Source: JBBTWG01 sp038062935
GTDB taxonomy: Bacteria > Patescibacteriota > Gracilibacteria > UBA1369 > UBA12463
NCBI GenBank assembly: GCA_038062935.1
Contig: JBBTWG010000030.1
Coordinates: forward strand, 1-40,651
Reading direction: 5' to 3'
DNA: 40,651 nucleotides
In this document: piece after piece, positions 6,749 through 14,895 of the stretch
How the letters are laid out: each line of letters starts with the position of its first letter
Position numbering within the stretch: position 1 is the first letter of the stretch
Notes under the pieces: generated by a model
Databases searched by the model: none
Told to the model about the DNA's origin: nothing
The model's input: only the letters and a program-made list of their open reading frames with translations
Program-made: the position numbers and the translations under genes

Positions 6749-7936
6749 TCAAGCCGGGTCCAGGACGAAGATTTCTCGGCCGACGTTCTGGTCTGGGCGG
6801 TCGTAGAGGAGTGTTTTGCGGGTTGGGTGATAGCCGGCTTTTGTGATTTCGGCTTCGCTTTTGGTTTTTTGGATTTCTGTGAGTGGGAGGAGCTCTCTCA
6901 TAATGAAGCCGTTTTTTTTGATTTCTTCGTGGATTCCTGGGATGAAGAAATCTTTTTGGATGGTTTTGTGGAAGGGGAGTGCGAAGACGATCGGGACGCC
7001 GAAATGGAAGAGTTTTTTCAGTGCGTCTTTGTAGAGCGGTTCGAGTTTTCTTTGTGTTTGGATGGCTTCCTGTTCGGTTGGTTTTTTGTCGAAGACGGGG
7101 CCGAGATAGGACTCTGCGACGATGAGATCTGGAGGCTGGGGGATATCCGATATTTCGATTTTTGTCGCATCTTTCAGGAAAATTTTGACGACTTGATCTG
7201 CAGCGCCTTCCATATTTTTGTTCGTGCCTTCGATGGCTTTGTCGCTGATGTCGGAACCGATGACTTTGTAGCCCATGTGGATGGCTTCGGTGAGCACTCC
7301 GCCGCTGCCGCAGAATGGGTCGTAGACAATACTTGTGTGCTCGTCGTCGCTTTTGTAGGCGCCTTTCGCAGGTACGCCTGCGAGGTTGACCATCATTTGT
7401 GCGAGTTTTGGTGGGAGCATGCCGGATCCGGAGTCTCTGAATGTTTTGCCGTAATCTCGTTCGCTGTAGGCTCGGAAATTTTGGACGGCTCTGATTTTTG
7501 TTAATTCAAAGCCATTTTTTGTATCTCCGATGACTTCGAAATGTTCGCCTTTTCCTCCGATGTATTTTTCTTGATAGCGGCTCTTGATTCCTTCCTCGTT
7601 TAAGTTTTTTTTAATTTTTTGTAATGTTTTTTTTATGTTTTGTTCATCTCGAGCTGCTAACGTTTCGGTAGTTACGGAGAAGAGCATCTTTTTTCCGTCA
7701 TTTACTTTCTTGATTTCTTCGATGATTTTTTCTTCTGAAAATTCACCCAGGCTCTCTGCGATTTTTCTTGTTCCGCCGAGGTTTTCCAGGATTTTTTCGA
7801 GATCCGGTTCTTTGGTGAATTTCACTTCTACTATTTTTTCACCCATTTTTTCTATGGATTTTTCTCCGAAAACTGCGACGAGTTCTGCGAGTGAGATGAG
7901 TTCTTTTCTGCCGAGAAAGAAGATGTATTTTTTCAT
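6749..7936 (-). CDS. TRM11-like class I SAM-dependent RNA (guanine-N2) methyltransferase
   Basis: 395 aa. The C-terminal Rossmann methyltransferase domain has the SAM-binding motif I YDPFCGSGGVLTEA (about residues 205-218), with the acidic end of strand 2 in VIGSDIS. A catalytic-motif equivalent follows, DLIVAESYLGP, replacing the D/N-PPY of related enzymes. The N-terminal part (about 1-150) should hold a THUMP-like RNA-binding region; GKKMLFSVTTETLA resembles its core. This architecture is that of archaeal/eukaryal TRM11-type tRNA G10 methyltransferases, so tRNA modification is the likely role. A TATACT box ends about 10 bp before the ATG. It is transcribed toward the tRNA-Asn gene and diverges from ssb. 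Confidence 0.8.
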   Translation of the reverse strand: MKKYIFFLGRKELISLAELVAVFGEKSIEKMGEKIVEVKFTKEPDLEKILENLGGTRKIAESLGEFSEEKIIEEIKKVNDGKKMLFSVTTETLAARDEQNIKKTLQKIKKNLNEEGIKSRYQEKYIGGKGEHFEVIGDTKNGFELTKIRAVQNFRAYSERDYGKTFRDSGSGMLPPKLAQMMVNLAGVPAKGAYKSDDEHTSIVYDPFCGSGGVLTEAIHMGYKVIGSDISDKAIEGTNKNMEGAADQVVKIFLKDATKIEISDIPQPPDLIVAESYLGPVFDKKPTEQEAIQTQRKLEPLYKDALKKLFHFGVPIVFALPFHKTIQKDFFIPGIHEEIKKNGFIMRELLPLTEIQKTKSEAEITKAGYHPTRKTLLYDRPDQNVGREIFVLDPA

Positions 7937-8127
7937 TCTGGGCGTCAGTATACTGGCAGTTTTCTTTTTCGGCTACTGTATCGGGCTGAATGGCTTTTTT
8001 GCCCGAAATCACTTCGATTTCCAGTTCACGCAAAAAGACATTAATGCAGACTTTCCTTAGATGAACGTCAATTGTTTTTTTCTCTTGAGTTTGCTACATT
8101 TTTTATACTCTTTAAACAACTTTTTTT

Positions 8128-8607
8128 ATGGCAATGTCTTTGAATCGAGTGCAGCTGATTGGTAATCTCACTCGTGATCCTGAGAGTCGACAGATTCCTG
8201 GAGGTCAGATGGTGGCGACTTTTTCGATTGCGACAAATTATACTTGGACCGATCCTGCTGGTCAGAAGAAGGAAAAGGCGGAATTTCATAATATCGTGGC
8301 ATGGAGGAAGCTCGCGGAAATTTGCACCCAATATCTCCGAAAAGGTGGAAAAGTGTTCGTGGAAGGTCGCATGCAGACTCGTGAGTGGGAAGGTGAGGAT
8401 GGTGTGAAGCGTTCGAAAGTGGAGATCGTGCTCGACAATATGATTATGCTCGATCGACGAGGAAATCCTGCGGAAGGTGGCTCGGCCTTTGGTGCGGCTG
8501 CTGAACCTCGACAACATCAGTCTGTTGATGAAAAGATGGATGCTCCGCAATATGCTTCTTCTGAGCCAATGGCGCAGGAGGTCGCGATCGACGATTTACC
8601 ATTCTGA
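8128..8607 (+). CDS. ssb: Single-stranded DNA-binding protein
   Basis: 159 aa, near the usual bacterial SSB length. The OB fold starts MSLNRVQLIGNLTRDPESRQIPGGQMVATFSIATN and continues through EFHNIVAWRKLAEICTQYLRKGGKVFVEGRM. A Gly/Ala/Gln-rich linker (about 115-150) leads to the acidic C-terminal tip IDDLPF, which recruits repair and replication partners. It acts as a homotetramer coating ssDNA in replication, repair and recombination. ATG at 8128 follows a T-rich leader without a Shine-Dalgarno. It stands alone between the divergent methyltransferase and a long non-coding gap. Confidence 0.96.
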   Translation: MAMSLNRVQLIGNLTRDPESRQIPGGQMVATFSIATNYTWTDPAGQKKEKAEFHNIVAWRKLAEICTQYLRKGGKVFVEGRMQTREWEGEDGVKRSKVEIVLDNMIMLDRRGNPAEGGSAFGAAAEPRQHQSVDEKMDAPQYASSEPMAQEVAIDDLPF

Positions 8608-8626
8608 AAAATCAACGCATAGGAAA

Positions 8627-8671
8627 GAAGGCATTTGTCACTCCTGTAGTATAGAATGAACAAATGCCTTC
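8627..8671 (+). terminator. Hairpin downstream of ssb, possible terminator
   Basis: A perfect 12-bp inverted repeat (GAAGGCATTTGT at 8627-8638, ACAAATGCCTTC at 8660-8671) encloses a 21-nt loop, 19 bp after the ssb stop. No T-run follows directly, so termination is plausible but not certain; it may instead protect the mRNA 3' end. Confidence 0.45.
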
Positions 8672-9136
8672 AAGACTGCGTTTCTTCGATGAGATTTCAT
8701 CTGACACTTTTTTTGCGAGTGCAGGAGATCATGCATCGAGTGCAGTAGGTGACGAGTAGCGACGATTTCCTCGAACCCCCGTGTTTGAACGGTGTTCCCC
8801 ACTGTTCTTTGGTGTCTTATTTTTTGACGTGAACACCTACGTCCTTTTGTTTTTGTTTTTTCGCCCTCTCGAAAGAGAAACGAATTTTTTTGTATTTTTG
8901 TTTTTGTAGGTGCAACCTTAGAAAAGTTGCGGCAGGCATTCGTCGTGCCTGTAATCGAAAAGTAGGGGGGAGGGTTGCCGAAGTTTTGTGATTTCTTGAG
9001 AAATCCACCTTCGTACTTTTTGTTTGCGTGTTGTGAAAGAACGTATTCTGGGTATTGTACCATTTTTTAGCTTTGGCTTCAAGACCTTCTATGCTATATT
9101 CTTCGAGCCTTTACGCGTCTTTTTGAAATCACATCA
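8672..9136. other. Gene-free, hairpin-rich stretch between ssb and gmk
   Basis: No convincing protein gene is present on either strand. The sequence holds several paired segments: GGTGTTC (8791-8797) with GAACACC (8831-8837); CACCTAC (8834-8840) with GTAGGTG (8906-8912); GCAAC/GTTGC around 8912-8930; CAGGCA/TGCCTG around 8933-8951; and GATTTC-TTGA-GAAATC around 8989-9004, flanked by CGAAG/CTTCG. T-rich runs separate them. It resembles a structured RNA gene or a long leader, but I could not match it to RNase P, tmRNA, SRP or 6S RNA. Its strand is undecided; A-rich loops would arise on the minus strand. Confidence 0.4.
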
Positions 9137-9157
9137 TTGTACAATAATACTTCGACA

Positions 9158-9745
9158 ATGTCAAATACTCAGAAAGGACTTTTGGTACTCATTGTGGGAC
9201 CCTCTGGATCCGGGAAGGGAACGGTTGTTTCTGCCCTGAAAAAACGGCATCCAGACTACGTTTTTCCTGTTTCTGCTACCACGCGTGATCCACGCCCGAG
9301 CGAGGTGGATGGTCAGGTGTATCGTTTTATTTCCAAAGAAAATTTTGAGCAGGGGATCGACGCTGGTGATTTTTTGGAATGGGCTGAAGTCCATAAGAAT
9401 AATTACTATGGAACACCAAAACAGCCGATTCTTGACGCTTTGGATGCCGGGAAAGTCGTCGTGCGTGAAGTTGATATCCAGGGATTTTTGTCGATTCGAC
9501 AGGTTATTTTGAGGGAGGAACTTGTTTCAATTTTCCTGTTGGTGAAAGATTTGAACGAATTAAAATCTCGCATTCTGAGGCGCGGAAAGATGTCTGACGA
9601 AGAAATGGCTCGCCGCATGGTGAGTGCCGAGAAAGAAATTGCCGAAGCGTATAAATGTAATTATCGCGTTGAAAGTCCGCAGGGACAGATTCCGAGGATC
9701 GTGGAGGAGGTGGAGGGGATTATTGAGAAAAGTCGAAGAGTGTAG
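9158..9745 (+). CDS. gmk: Guanylate kinase
   Basis: 195 aa from the ATG at 9158; an upstream in-frame TTG would add seven residues of no family match. The P-loop GPSGSGKGT (residues 14-22) is followed by TTRDPRPSEVDGQVYRF (GMP-binding region) and FLEWAEVHKNNYYGTPK, then VREVDIQGF and the lid RILRRGKMSDEEMARRM. It phosphorylates GMP to GDP with ATP in purine nucleotide supply. Length and motif order are normal for the family. A TATATT-type -10 sits near 9096, far from the start, so the gene has a leader of about 50 nt. The promoter of tRNA-Gln overlaps its stop codon. Confidence 0.95.
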   Translation: MSNTQKGLLVLIVGPSGSGKGTVVSALKKRHPDYVFPVSATTRDPRPSEVDGQVYRFISKENFEQGIDAGDFLEWAEVHKNNYYGTPKQPILDALDAGKVVVREVDIQGFLSIRQVILREELVSIFLLVKDLNELKSRILRRGKMSDEEMARRMVSAEKEIAEAYKCNYRVESPQGQIPRIVEEVEGIIEKSRRV

Positions 9746-9771
9746 ACACTTTTTCCTTTTCACTTTATAAT
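9743..9771 (+). promoter_or_regulatory. Promoter of tRNA-Gln
   Basis: -35 TAGACA (9743-9748), a 17-bp spacer, and -10 TATAAT (9766-9771), a consensus -10 ending 30 bp before the mature tRNA 5' end. The -35 box includes the gmk stop codon TAG. Confidence 0.65.
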
Positions 9772-9801
9772 TTTGCCCGCAATTGGCTCTTTTTGATACG
9801 T

Positions 9802-9875
9802 TGGGGATTCGCCAAGTGGTAAGGCACCGCCCTCTGGAGGCGGCATCGGGGGTTCGAATCCCTCATCCCCAGCCA
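9802..9875 (+). tRNA. tRNA-Gln(CUG)
   Basis: 74 nt including the encoded CCA. Acceptor TGGGGAT pairs with ATCCCCA. The D arm is GCC/GGC with an AAGTGGTAA loop. The anticodon stem CCGCC/GGCGG holds loop CTCTGGA, giving anticodon CTG for codon CAG. The T loop is TTCGAAT and the discriminator G73. The TGGGG start and CCCCAGCCA end are typical of bacterial tRNA-Gln. No intron. Confidence 0.95.
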
Positions 9876-9966
9876 TAGGATTGGCATCGAGCGAAGCTCG
9901 AGGATAATCCTATTGATTGGAAATGGAGGGTGAGAAGTTTATACCCCGCAGCGAAGCGAAGGGGTA
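9875..9966. other. Two hairpins between tRNA-Gln and its duplicated 3' end
   Basis: Hairpin 1 spans 9875-9913, with outer arms ATAGGATT and AATCCTAT and an inner stem TCGAGC-GAA-GCTCGA. Hairpin 2 spans 9942-9966, with arms TACCCC and GGGGTA. Both loops contain GCGAAGC-type sequence. Hairpin 1 could terminate or help process the tRNA transcript; the origin of the block is unclear. Confidence 0.55.
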
Positions 9967-9985
9967 AATCCCTCATCCCCAGCCA
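9967..9985 (+). repeat. Duplicate of the tRNA-Gln 3' end
   Basis: The 19 bases AATCCCTCATCCCCAGCCA are identical to tRNA-Gln 9857-9875, exactly 110 bp downstream in the same orientation, including the CCA. The copy ends 12 bp before the folC ATG. It looks like an attachment-site duplication left by an integrated element, or a broken tandem tRNA. Confidence 0.8.
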
Positions 9986-9997
9986 AAATTCAATATC

Positions 9998-11281
9998 ATG
10001 CTTTCCGTATCGACCATCCAATACCTCGAAACTCTCCCGCGCTTCGCCGCGAAGCCTGGTCTCGAAAGGATGCAGAAAATTTTGGAGTTTCTTGGCAATC
10101 CTCAGCAGGATTTGAAATATGTTCACGTGACTGGGACCAATGGAAAAGGTTCTACGAGCGCGACGATCGAGTCAATTCTGCGCCACGCTGGTTACAAAAC
10201 TGGGCTTTTTACTTCGCCTCATCTTTTTGTATATAACGAACGCATCAAAGTGAGTGCTCAGGATATTGCTGATGATGATTTTTCGAAAAATTTGGATCGT
10301 GTCAAAGTGGTTGTTGAGCGCATGGTTCGTGAAGATGAATCTATGAAACCTGCTTTATTTGAAGTTTTACTTGCAGTGGCTTTCTTGCATTTTCAGCAGC
10401 AGAAGGCTGATGTAGTGATTTTGGAAGTTGGAATTGGTGGTCTTTTGGATCCGACGAATGTTATTGATGGACTTGTGACGGTGATTACGAATGTTGATTT
10501 GGAGCATATGGAAATTCTTGGGGATACAAAAGAAAAAATTGCTGAGCAGAAGGCGGGTATTATTAAAAAAAGTGCGGTTGTTTTGACTGCTGATCAGGAT
10601 ACTCGCGTGATTGATATTATCGTTCGCACTGCACGGGAGCATGATGCTCAACTTTTTCTTCTCAAGCCGGAAGATGTTCACTTAACGCATCAGAGTCTCG
10701 AAGGTCAGGTTTTTGATTTTGGTTCTTATAAAGCACTCCACATTCCGTTCCTGGGAAATTACCAAATGTCGAATACAGCTCTGGCTGTTTTGGCTGCTGA
10801 GTCGCTCCGAAAATTTGGTTTTCAGATTGATGAACAGGCAATTCGTGATGGGCTTCGCAGTGTGCATTGGCCTTTGCGACTGGAAATGGTTCATCAGAAT
10901 CCTGCGATTCTCATAGATGGTGCTCATAACCTCCATGGAGTTCGAACTCTGCATCAGGTTCTCCATGATATTTTTCCAGAGCGTCGTAAAATCCTCGTTT
11001 TAGGAGTGTCTTCTGATAAACCATATCGCGAAATGGCTCGTCTTTTGGCAGAGGAGACTTCGGTTGTGATCGTTACTCAAGCTCAATATCGTGCAGCTCG
11101 CTGCGAAGATCTCGCAGAGAGTATTGCTGATTTGAAAAAGGAAATGTATCTCACTTCTGACGTGAAGGAGGCTTTATTGAAGGCGAAATTTTTGGCAAAG
11201 GAAGATGATTTGATTCTGGTGCTCGGCGGACTTTATCTTGCAGCCGAGGCTCGAAAAGCGGTTGATGAGATTTTTTCTTAG
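9998..11281 (+). CDS. folC: Bifunctional folylpolyglutamate synthase / dihydrofolate synthase
   Basis: 427 aa, normal Mur-ligase-like FolC length. The ATP-binding loop VTGTNGKGS lies at residues 44-52. It is followed by GLFTSPHLFVYNERIKV, then LEVGIGGLLDPTNVI, and the family signature HMEILGDTKEKIAEQKAGIIK. The C-terminal domain has RLEMV and LIDGAHN. The enzyme ligates glutamate to dihydropteroate or folates with ATP in the cytosol. Few folate genes would be expected in a reduced genome, so it may serve salvaged folate. The ATG at 9998 follows the tRNA-Gln 3' duplicate. engB follows after 39 bp. Confidence 0.93.
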   Translation: MLSVSTIQYLETLPRFAAKPGLERMQKILEFLGNPQQDLKYVHVTGTNGKGSTSATIESILRHAGYKTGLFTSPHLFVYNERIKVSAQDIADDDFSKNLDRVKVVVERMVREDESMKPALFEVLLAVAFLHFQQQKADVVILEVGIGGLLDPTNVIDGLVTVITNVDLEHMEILGDTKEKIAEQKAGIIKKSAVVLTADQDTRVIDIIVRTAREHDAQLFLLKPEDVHLTHQSLEGQVFDFGSYKALHIPFLGNYQMSNTALAVLAAESLRKFGFQIDEQAIRDGLRSVHWPLRLEMVHQNPAILIDGAHNLHGVRTLHQVLHDIFPERRKILVLGVSSDKPYREMARLLAEETSVVIVTQAQYRAARCEDLAESIADLKKEMYLTSDVKEALLKAKFLAKEDDLILVLGGLYLAAEARKAVDEIFS

Positions 11282-11306
11282 TTGTGTGCTGCGCCTCATT
11301 TCCTGT

Positions 11307-11312
11307 GATACT
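11307..11312 (+). promoter_or_regulatory. -10 box directly before engB
   Basis: GATACT ends 8 bp before the engB ATG, which predicts a transcript starting at or within a few bases of the start codon. No strong -35 is visible; TTGTGT at 11282 has a 19-bp spacer. Confidence 0.4.
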
Positions 11313-11320
11313 CTAGATTC

Positions 11321-11890
11321 ATGAATATTCAATCCGCAAAATTTCTGAAAAGTGTGGTTGGCCCCGACGTCCTTTTCGAGGATGGGAGGCCGCAGATTGC
11401 TTTTATTGGGCGGTCGAATTGTGGCAAATCGAGCACGATTAATGCTTTGACGAAGCAGGGTGGTTTGGCCAAGACGAGCGCTTTTCCTGGGCGAACGCAG
11501 CAGATGAACGTTTTTTTGGTCAATCAATCTTTGTATTTTGTGGATCTTCCTGGTTATGGTTTTACGAAAACTTCTGCAGAGGGTCGGGAAAAACTGCAAC
11601 AATTAATTCATTGGTATTTGTTGAATTCGCGATATGAGCAGAAAAAAGTTGTGCTGATCGTCGATGCCAACGTGGGTTTGACGCGCGAAGATTCACAGAT
11701 GCTCTATAGTCTCGAAGAAAAAGGAAAAGATATTATTATTGCGGCGAACAAGATTGATAAAATCAAGAAATCGGAATATGTGAAAAAGCTGCAGAAGATC
11801 CAAGACGAAGTTGGTGAACATGAGATTGTTCCCTATTCTGCCGAGAAAAATATTGGCGTGAAGGAGTTGGTGAATGCGATTCTTGCGTAG
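11321..11890 (+). CDS. engB: Ribosome biogenesis GTP-binding protein EngB/YsxC
   Basis: 189 aa, close to the family norm of about 195. The G1 P-loop GRSNCGKSS is at residues 30-38. G2 lies in KTSAFPGRTQQMNVF, G3 is DLPGYGF, G4 is NKID, and a late PYSAEK acts as G5. It is a single-domain TRAFAC GTPase required for 50S subunit assembly. It has no visible Shine-Dalgarno and a -10 box 8 bp upstream. It ends 4 bp before the stop of the convergent release-factor-like gene. Confidence 0.95.
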   Translation: MNIQSAKFLKSVVGPDVLFEDGRPQIAFIGRSNCGKSSTINALTKQGGLAKTSAFPGRTQQMNVFLVNQSLYFVDLPGYGFTKTSAEGREKLQQLIHWYLLNSRYEQKKVVLIVDANVGLTREDSQMLYSLEEKGKDIIIAANKIDKIKKSEYVKKLQKIQDEVGEHEIVPYSAEKNIGVKELVNAILA

Positions 11891-11894
11891 ATTT

Positions 11895-12296
11895 CTATAA
11901 ATTGACCGGTCTTCTCTGCTCTTTGATTTCGCCTCTATGCGCTTTGTCGTGTAGAATTTTTTCTTTGGCGCGTTTGGAACGTTTTTGTTTTTGCTTTTTA
12001 ATTTTGTAGATTTTTTGTGCCAGATCTGACTTTTTTCCTTCGATCCGTTCTTCGATTTTCAGAATAAGAAGTTTGTATGCGGAGATTCGGTTTTTACTTT
12101 GTTCTCGGTGTTTTTGGCATCTCACGATAATTCCGGTTGGGATGTGCTTGAGCATGACGCAGCTGGAAGTTTTGTTGATTTTTTGTCCGCCTTTTCCGCT
12201 GCCGGTGATGAACTGTTCCGTGATGTCGTGCTGAAAAACACCGAGTTTTTCGGCTTTTTCGAGGATGTGTGGTGGGAGTTCGATGAAGAAACTCAT
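11895..12296 (-). CDS. Small GGQ-domain release-factor-like protein
   Basis: 133 aa. It consists of the class I release factor catalytic domain without the codon-recognition domains: FITGSGKGGQKINKTSSCVMLKHIPTGI, with the GGQ at residues 36-38, then RCQKHREQSKNRISAYKLL. A long basic C-terminal tail (KKQKQKRSKRAKEK) would reach into an empty mRNA channel, as in ArfB (YaeJ) and C12orf65-type rescue factors. A role in hydrolysing peptidyl-tRNA on stalled ribosomes is therefore likely. It lies 20 bp downstream of the membrane acyltransferase gene on the same strand, probably co-transcribed. Confidence 0.85.
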   Translation of the reverse strand: MSFFIELPPHILEKAEKLGVFQHDITEQFITGSGKGGQKINKTSSCVMLKHIPTGIIVRCQKHREQSKNRISAYKLLILKIEERIEGKKSDLAQKIYKIKKQKQKRSKRAKEKILHDKAHRGEIKEQRRPVNL

Positions 12297-12316
12297 ATGG
12301 GTGGATTATATACCTC

Positions 12317-13024
12317 TTATTGTGAGATTTCTCCAAAAATCCAGAGTGCTCCTATGATGACAGGGATGTGTACCATGTATGTCATCAGTGAATGTTTCCC
12401 TAAAAATGTTATTGGTGTGAGGATTTTTGGCATTTTCATGTTTGTGGTTTTGAATTTTTCTTTCATGATATTTCCTAAAAACATTCCACTGAAAATAATG
12501 CTTATCCATGGGAAAATTGGAAAGTAGTCGAGTCCCGGGAGATGATAGGATTGAAAACCTATGATGTAGAGAAAAATGTTGGTTGTTGTGATTTGCCCCA
12601 TCCCTTCTCCTATGATGAACGCTCCGATTCCTAGAAAAAGGTTGATGTATTTTTTTTGTGAGAGTGGTGCGATCAGTATGATGCTGGTTCCTATGAAGTG
12701 AAGGATTCCAAATTTTACGAATGTTTTTGGATCGAAAATATAGGTGACGATGCTTATGATGGCTGCGAGGCCGAGAATTTTGAGGCCGCGAAAAATGTGT
12801 GTTTTGTATTTTTTTCTACTGAATGTAAGTGTAACTCCGATAAGTCCTATGAATGTAAATTGGATGAAACGTTCGAAAATGAGCCAGGAAAATCCTTCCA
12901 GTGGCCCGTACCCTACGGTGAAAAAATTGAATATGAAAAAAGTGTGAAACACAATCATCCCAATGACAGCGAATCCGCGCAAAAAATCAATTTGCCAGAG
13001 GCGAATTTGTTTTTCGTCATTCAT
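12317..13024 (-). CDS. HGSNAT/DUF1624-type membrane protein (putative acyltransferase)
   Basis: 235 aa with about seven hydrophobic segments. The N-terminus RLWQIDFLRGFAVIGMIVFHTFFIFNFF carries the conserved R..IDFLRG..V..M...H pattern of the heparan-alpha-glucosaminide N-acetyltransferase-like (DUF1624) family. The segment LHFIGTSIILIAPL and the ending FLGKHSLMTYMVHIPVII are also typical. Members are multi-pass membrane proteins thought to transfer acyl groups across the membrane to surface glycans; the substrate here is unknown. A TATACT box ends 11 bp before the start codon, and the gene diverges from the small gene at 13144. Confidence 0.8.
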   Translation of the reverse strand: MNDEKQIRLWQIDFLRGFAVIGMIVFHTFFIFNFFTVGYGPLEGFSWLIFERFIQFTFIGLIGVTLTFSRKKYKTHIFRGLKILGLAAIISIVTYIFDPKTFVKFGILHFIGTSIILIAPLSQKKYINLFLGIGAFIIGEGMGQITTTNIFLYIIGFQSYHLPGLDYFPIFPWISIIFSGMFLGNIMKEKFKTTNMKMPKILTPITFLGKHSLMTYMVHIPVIIGALWIFGEISQ

Positions 13025-13143
13025 ACTTTAGAGTATATCAGGAGTGTTGCTAGAATCTCTCCGAATTCAGCTTTATTTGTACACAAAACTTGTGTTATTT
13101 TTTCAATATGGTATCGTCTCTTTCTCTTAAAATAACTTTTATT

Positions 13144-13371
13144 ATGAATCAAGTAAATTCACAAGATCTTGTTAGCGTTGTTGATGCTTTGGCTCAGCGT
13201 GCTATTGCGGCTACATCCGATGAATTTGCAAGATTTGGAGTTGTTGAAATTCCTGATGCTCTTGCGAAGTTGCATGTTCCTTCTTCATATAATCTTTTAG
13301 TGCTGGTTCGTTCTGCACTTGCTGAATTGCGCTTGGGATCTACAGCTTCTCCAGATCAAGCGTCTCAGTAA
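13144..13371 (+). CDS. Small hypothetical protein
   Basis: 75 aa from the ATG at 13144, chosen over an upstream TTG because MNQVNSQDLVSVVDALAQRA has the codon pattern of local genes. It is helical, without membrane segments or motifs I recognise; VPSSYNLLVLVRSALAELRLG forms a probable amphipathic helix. Its 3' end overlaps the end of the convergent ABC-F gene by 32 bp. It is plausible as a gene but has no functional clue. Confidence 0.5.
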   Translation: MNQVNSQDLVSVVDALAQRAIAATSDEFARFGVVEIPDALAKLHVPSSYNLLVLVRSALAELRLGSTASPDQASQ

Positions 13372-14833
13372 TCTCCACCTGTTCCACGAATTCTGGCATG
13401 TGTGAGACGAGGATGATGGCGCCTTCGAACTCGTCGATCGCTTTTGCGATGATTGGGAGATGTCGGAAATTGATGTGATTGGTTGGCTCATCGAGGATGA
13501 GAAGTCCTGGTTTTTGCAGTACGAAACGTGCGTAGCAGAGGAGGCCTTTTTGTCCTTCGGAGAGAAATCCGACTTTATTTTTCATGAGTTCGGAAGTGAG
13601 TAGGAAGTGTGCGCCGGTGGCGTAAATTTCTTTTGCTACTGGATAATCCATCATCTCTCCGAGTGAATCGAAGACGGTTTTTTCGAAATCGAGACCGGAG
13701 AAATCTTGCTGATAGTAGCCAACTTTCACACCTTCAGTGATGACTGCACCTTTGGACTCACTGAGTGCGAGGTCTTTGAGGAGTGTGCTTTTTCCGATGC
13801 CGTTTGGTCCGACGATTTGCAGGCGATTGCGACGCCAGAGTTTCAAATCACATTTTTTTTCGATACGTTTGTGATTTAGGATGACTCCTACGGAAGCAAT
13901 TTTCACAACTACGTCGGAACATGGTTGTGCGGGAATGATGAAGTTGCGAATAGTTTTGTCGTCGCGTCGGACGTCGACCATATTTTCTTCATCCTCAGCA
14001 ACTTCTTCGCGAAGTTTGCTCGCGAGTTTGCGCATTTTTCCTCCTTTGTGAGCGAAGAAATTGACTTTGTCTTTGCGATCCTGAATGTTTCTCTCGAGTT
14101 GTGCATTTTTTCTTTGTTCACGTTCGATCTGTGCCGCGATTTGTTCGACGACATCGAAATAGTTTCCCACGTATTGTTCGACTTTTTTGGTGTACACATC
14201 GAGGTTCAAAACTCCGTCAGTGAATGCATTCAGAAATCCTGCGTCGTGAGAAATGACGATGACGGTTTTTTCGTACGTCATCAGAAATCCGGTGAGATGA
14301 TCGATGCCATTGGTGTCGAGATTGTTGGTCGGCTCGTCGAGGAGGAGGATGTCTGGCTCCTGAATCAACGCATATGCAAGCAATAATCTTGCGAGCTGTC
14401 CTCCTGAAAAGTCTTTCACTTTTTTATCGAATGGTGCTGAGAGATGGACGACTTCGAGAACATCTTTGATGAGTTTTTCGATGTTATATTTTTTTTCTGA
14501 GAAAGCACTTTCGAAATATTCTTGGACAGTGTGTTCGAAGAATTTCTTTGGCATGACTTGGAGTGCGATGCCGATTGATGCACCATCACGGATATGTACA
14601 TTTCCGGATTTTGGCTGGAGAGTGGCATCTTCTGGCAGACCTTCTTCGTTTACCATATTCGAAGCTCCTAGGATGAGTTTGAAAATTGTGCTTTTCCCAG
14701 CACCGTTCTGTCCCATGATCGTGATCTTCGCATTTTCACGAACCGAAAAACTACTTTCGTCGAGAATTGGTTTTTCTTCCTCGTATGAAAACGAGACCTG
14801 ATCAAAGCGAATAATGACGTTTCCGTGATCCAT
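13340..14833 (-). CDS. ABC-F family ATPase (ribosome-associated type)
   Basis: 497 aa with two ABC domains and no membrane segments. Domain 1 has Walker A GQNGAGKST, signature FSGGQLARL and Walker B DILLLDEPTNNLD. Domain 2 has GPNGIGKST, a divergent signature LSEGQKGLL, and LLILDEPTNHIN. A charged linker of about 80 residues rich in Lys, Arg and Glu (QIEREQRKNAQLERN) separates them, as in ABC-F proteins that bind the ribosomal E site. Translation-factor activity is likely; antibiotic protection cannot be judged from sequence. The ATG at 14833 shares a short divergent promoter region with the Cys-rich gene. Confidence 0.9.
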   Translation of the reverse strand: MDHGNVIIRFDQVSFSYEEEKPILDESSFSVRENAKITIMGQNGAGKSTIFKLILGASNMVNEEGLPEDATLQPKSGNVHIRDGASIGIALQVMPKKFFEHTVQEYFESAFSEKKYNIEKLIKDVLEVVHLSAPFDKKVKDFSGGQLARLLLAYALIQEPDILLLDEPTNNLDTNGIDHLTGFLMTYEKTVIVISHDAGFLNAFTDGVLNLDVYTKKVEQYVGNYFDVVEQIAAQIEREQRKNAQLERNIQDRKDKVNFFAHKGGKMRKLASKLREEVAEDEENMVDVRRDDKTIRNFIIPAQPCSDVVVKIASVGVILNHKRIEKKCDLKLWRRNRLQIVGPNGIGKSTLLKDLALSESKGAVITEGVKVGYYQQDFSGLDFEKTVFDSLGEMMDYPVAKEIYATGAHFLLTSELMKNKVGFLSEGQKGLLCYARFVLQKPGLLILDEPTNHINFRHLPIIAKAIDEFEGAIILVSHMPEFVEQVEITETLDLEKL

Positions 14834-14859
14834 GGAGCAGCTTTGTTAAGATAATCGGC

Positions 14860-14887
14860 TTGCAGCCTACCGTAATCGTCTGATAAT
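14860..14887 (+). promoter_or_regulatory. Promoter of the Cys-rich protein gene
   Basis: -35 TTGCAG (14860-14865), a 16-bp spacer, and -10 GATAAT (14882-14887). The -10 ends 8 bp before the ATG at 14896, consistent with a leaderless transcript. Confidence 0.5.
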
Positions 14888-14895
14888 TTCAACGT

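Noticed and set aside
6740..7504. Long plus-strand open frame of 254 codons, Phe/Trp/Cys-rich
   Set aside because: It lies wholly opposite the TRM11-like methyltransferase gene, which has clear motifs; the composition is that of an antisense shadow.
8638..9063. Minus-strand open frame of 141 codons in the ssb-gmk gap
   Set aside because: Atypical codon use, low-complexity Lys/Thr stretches and hairpins throughout; more likely non-coding.
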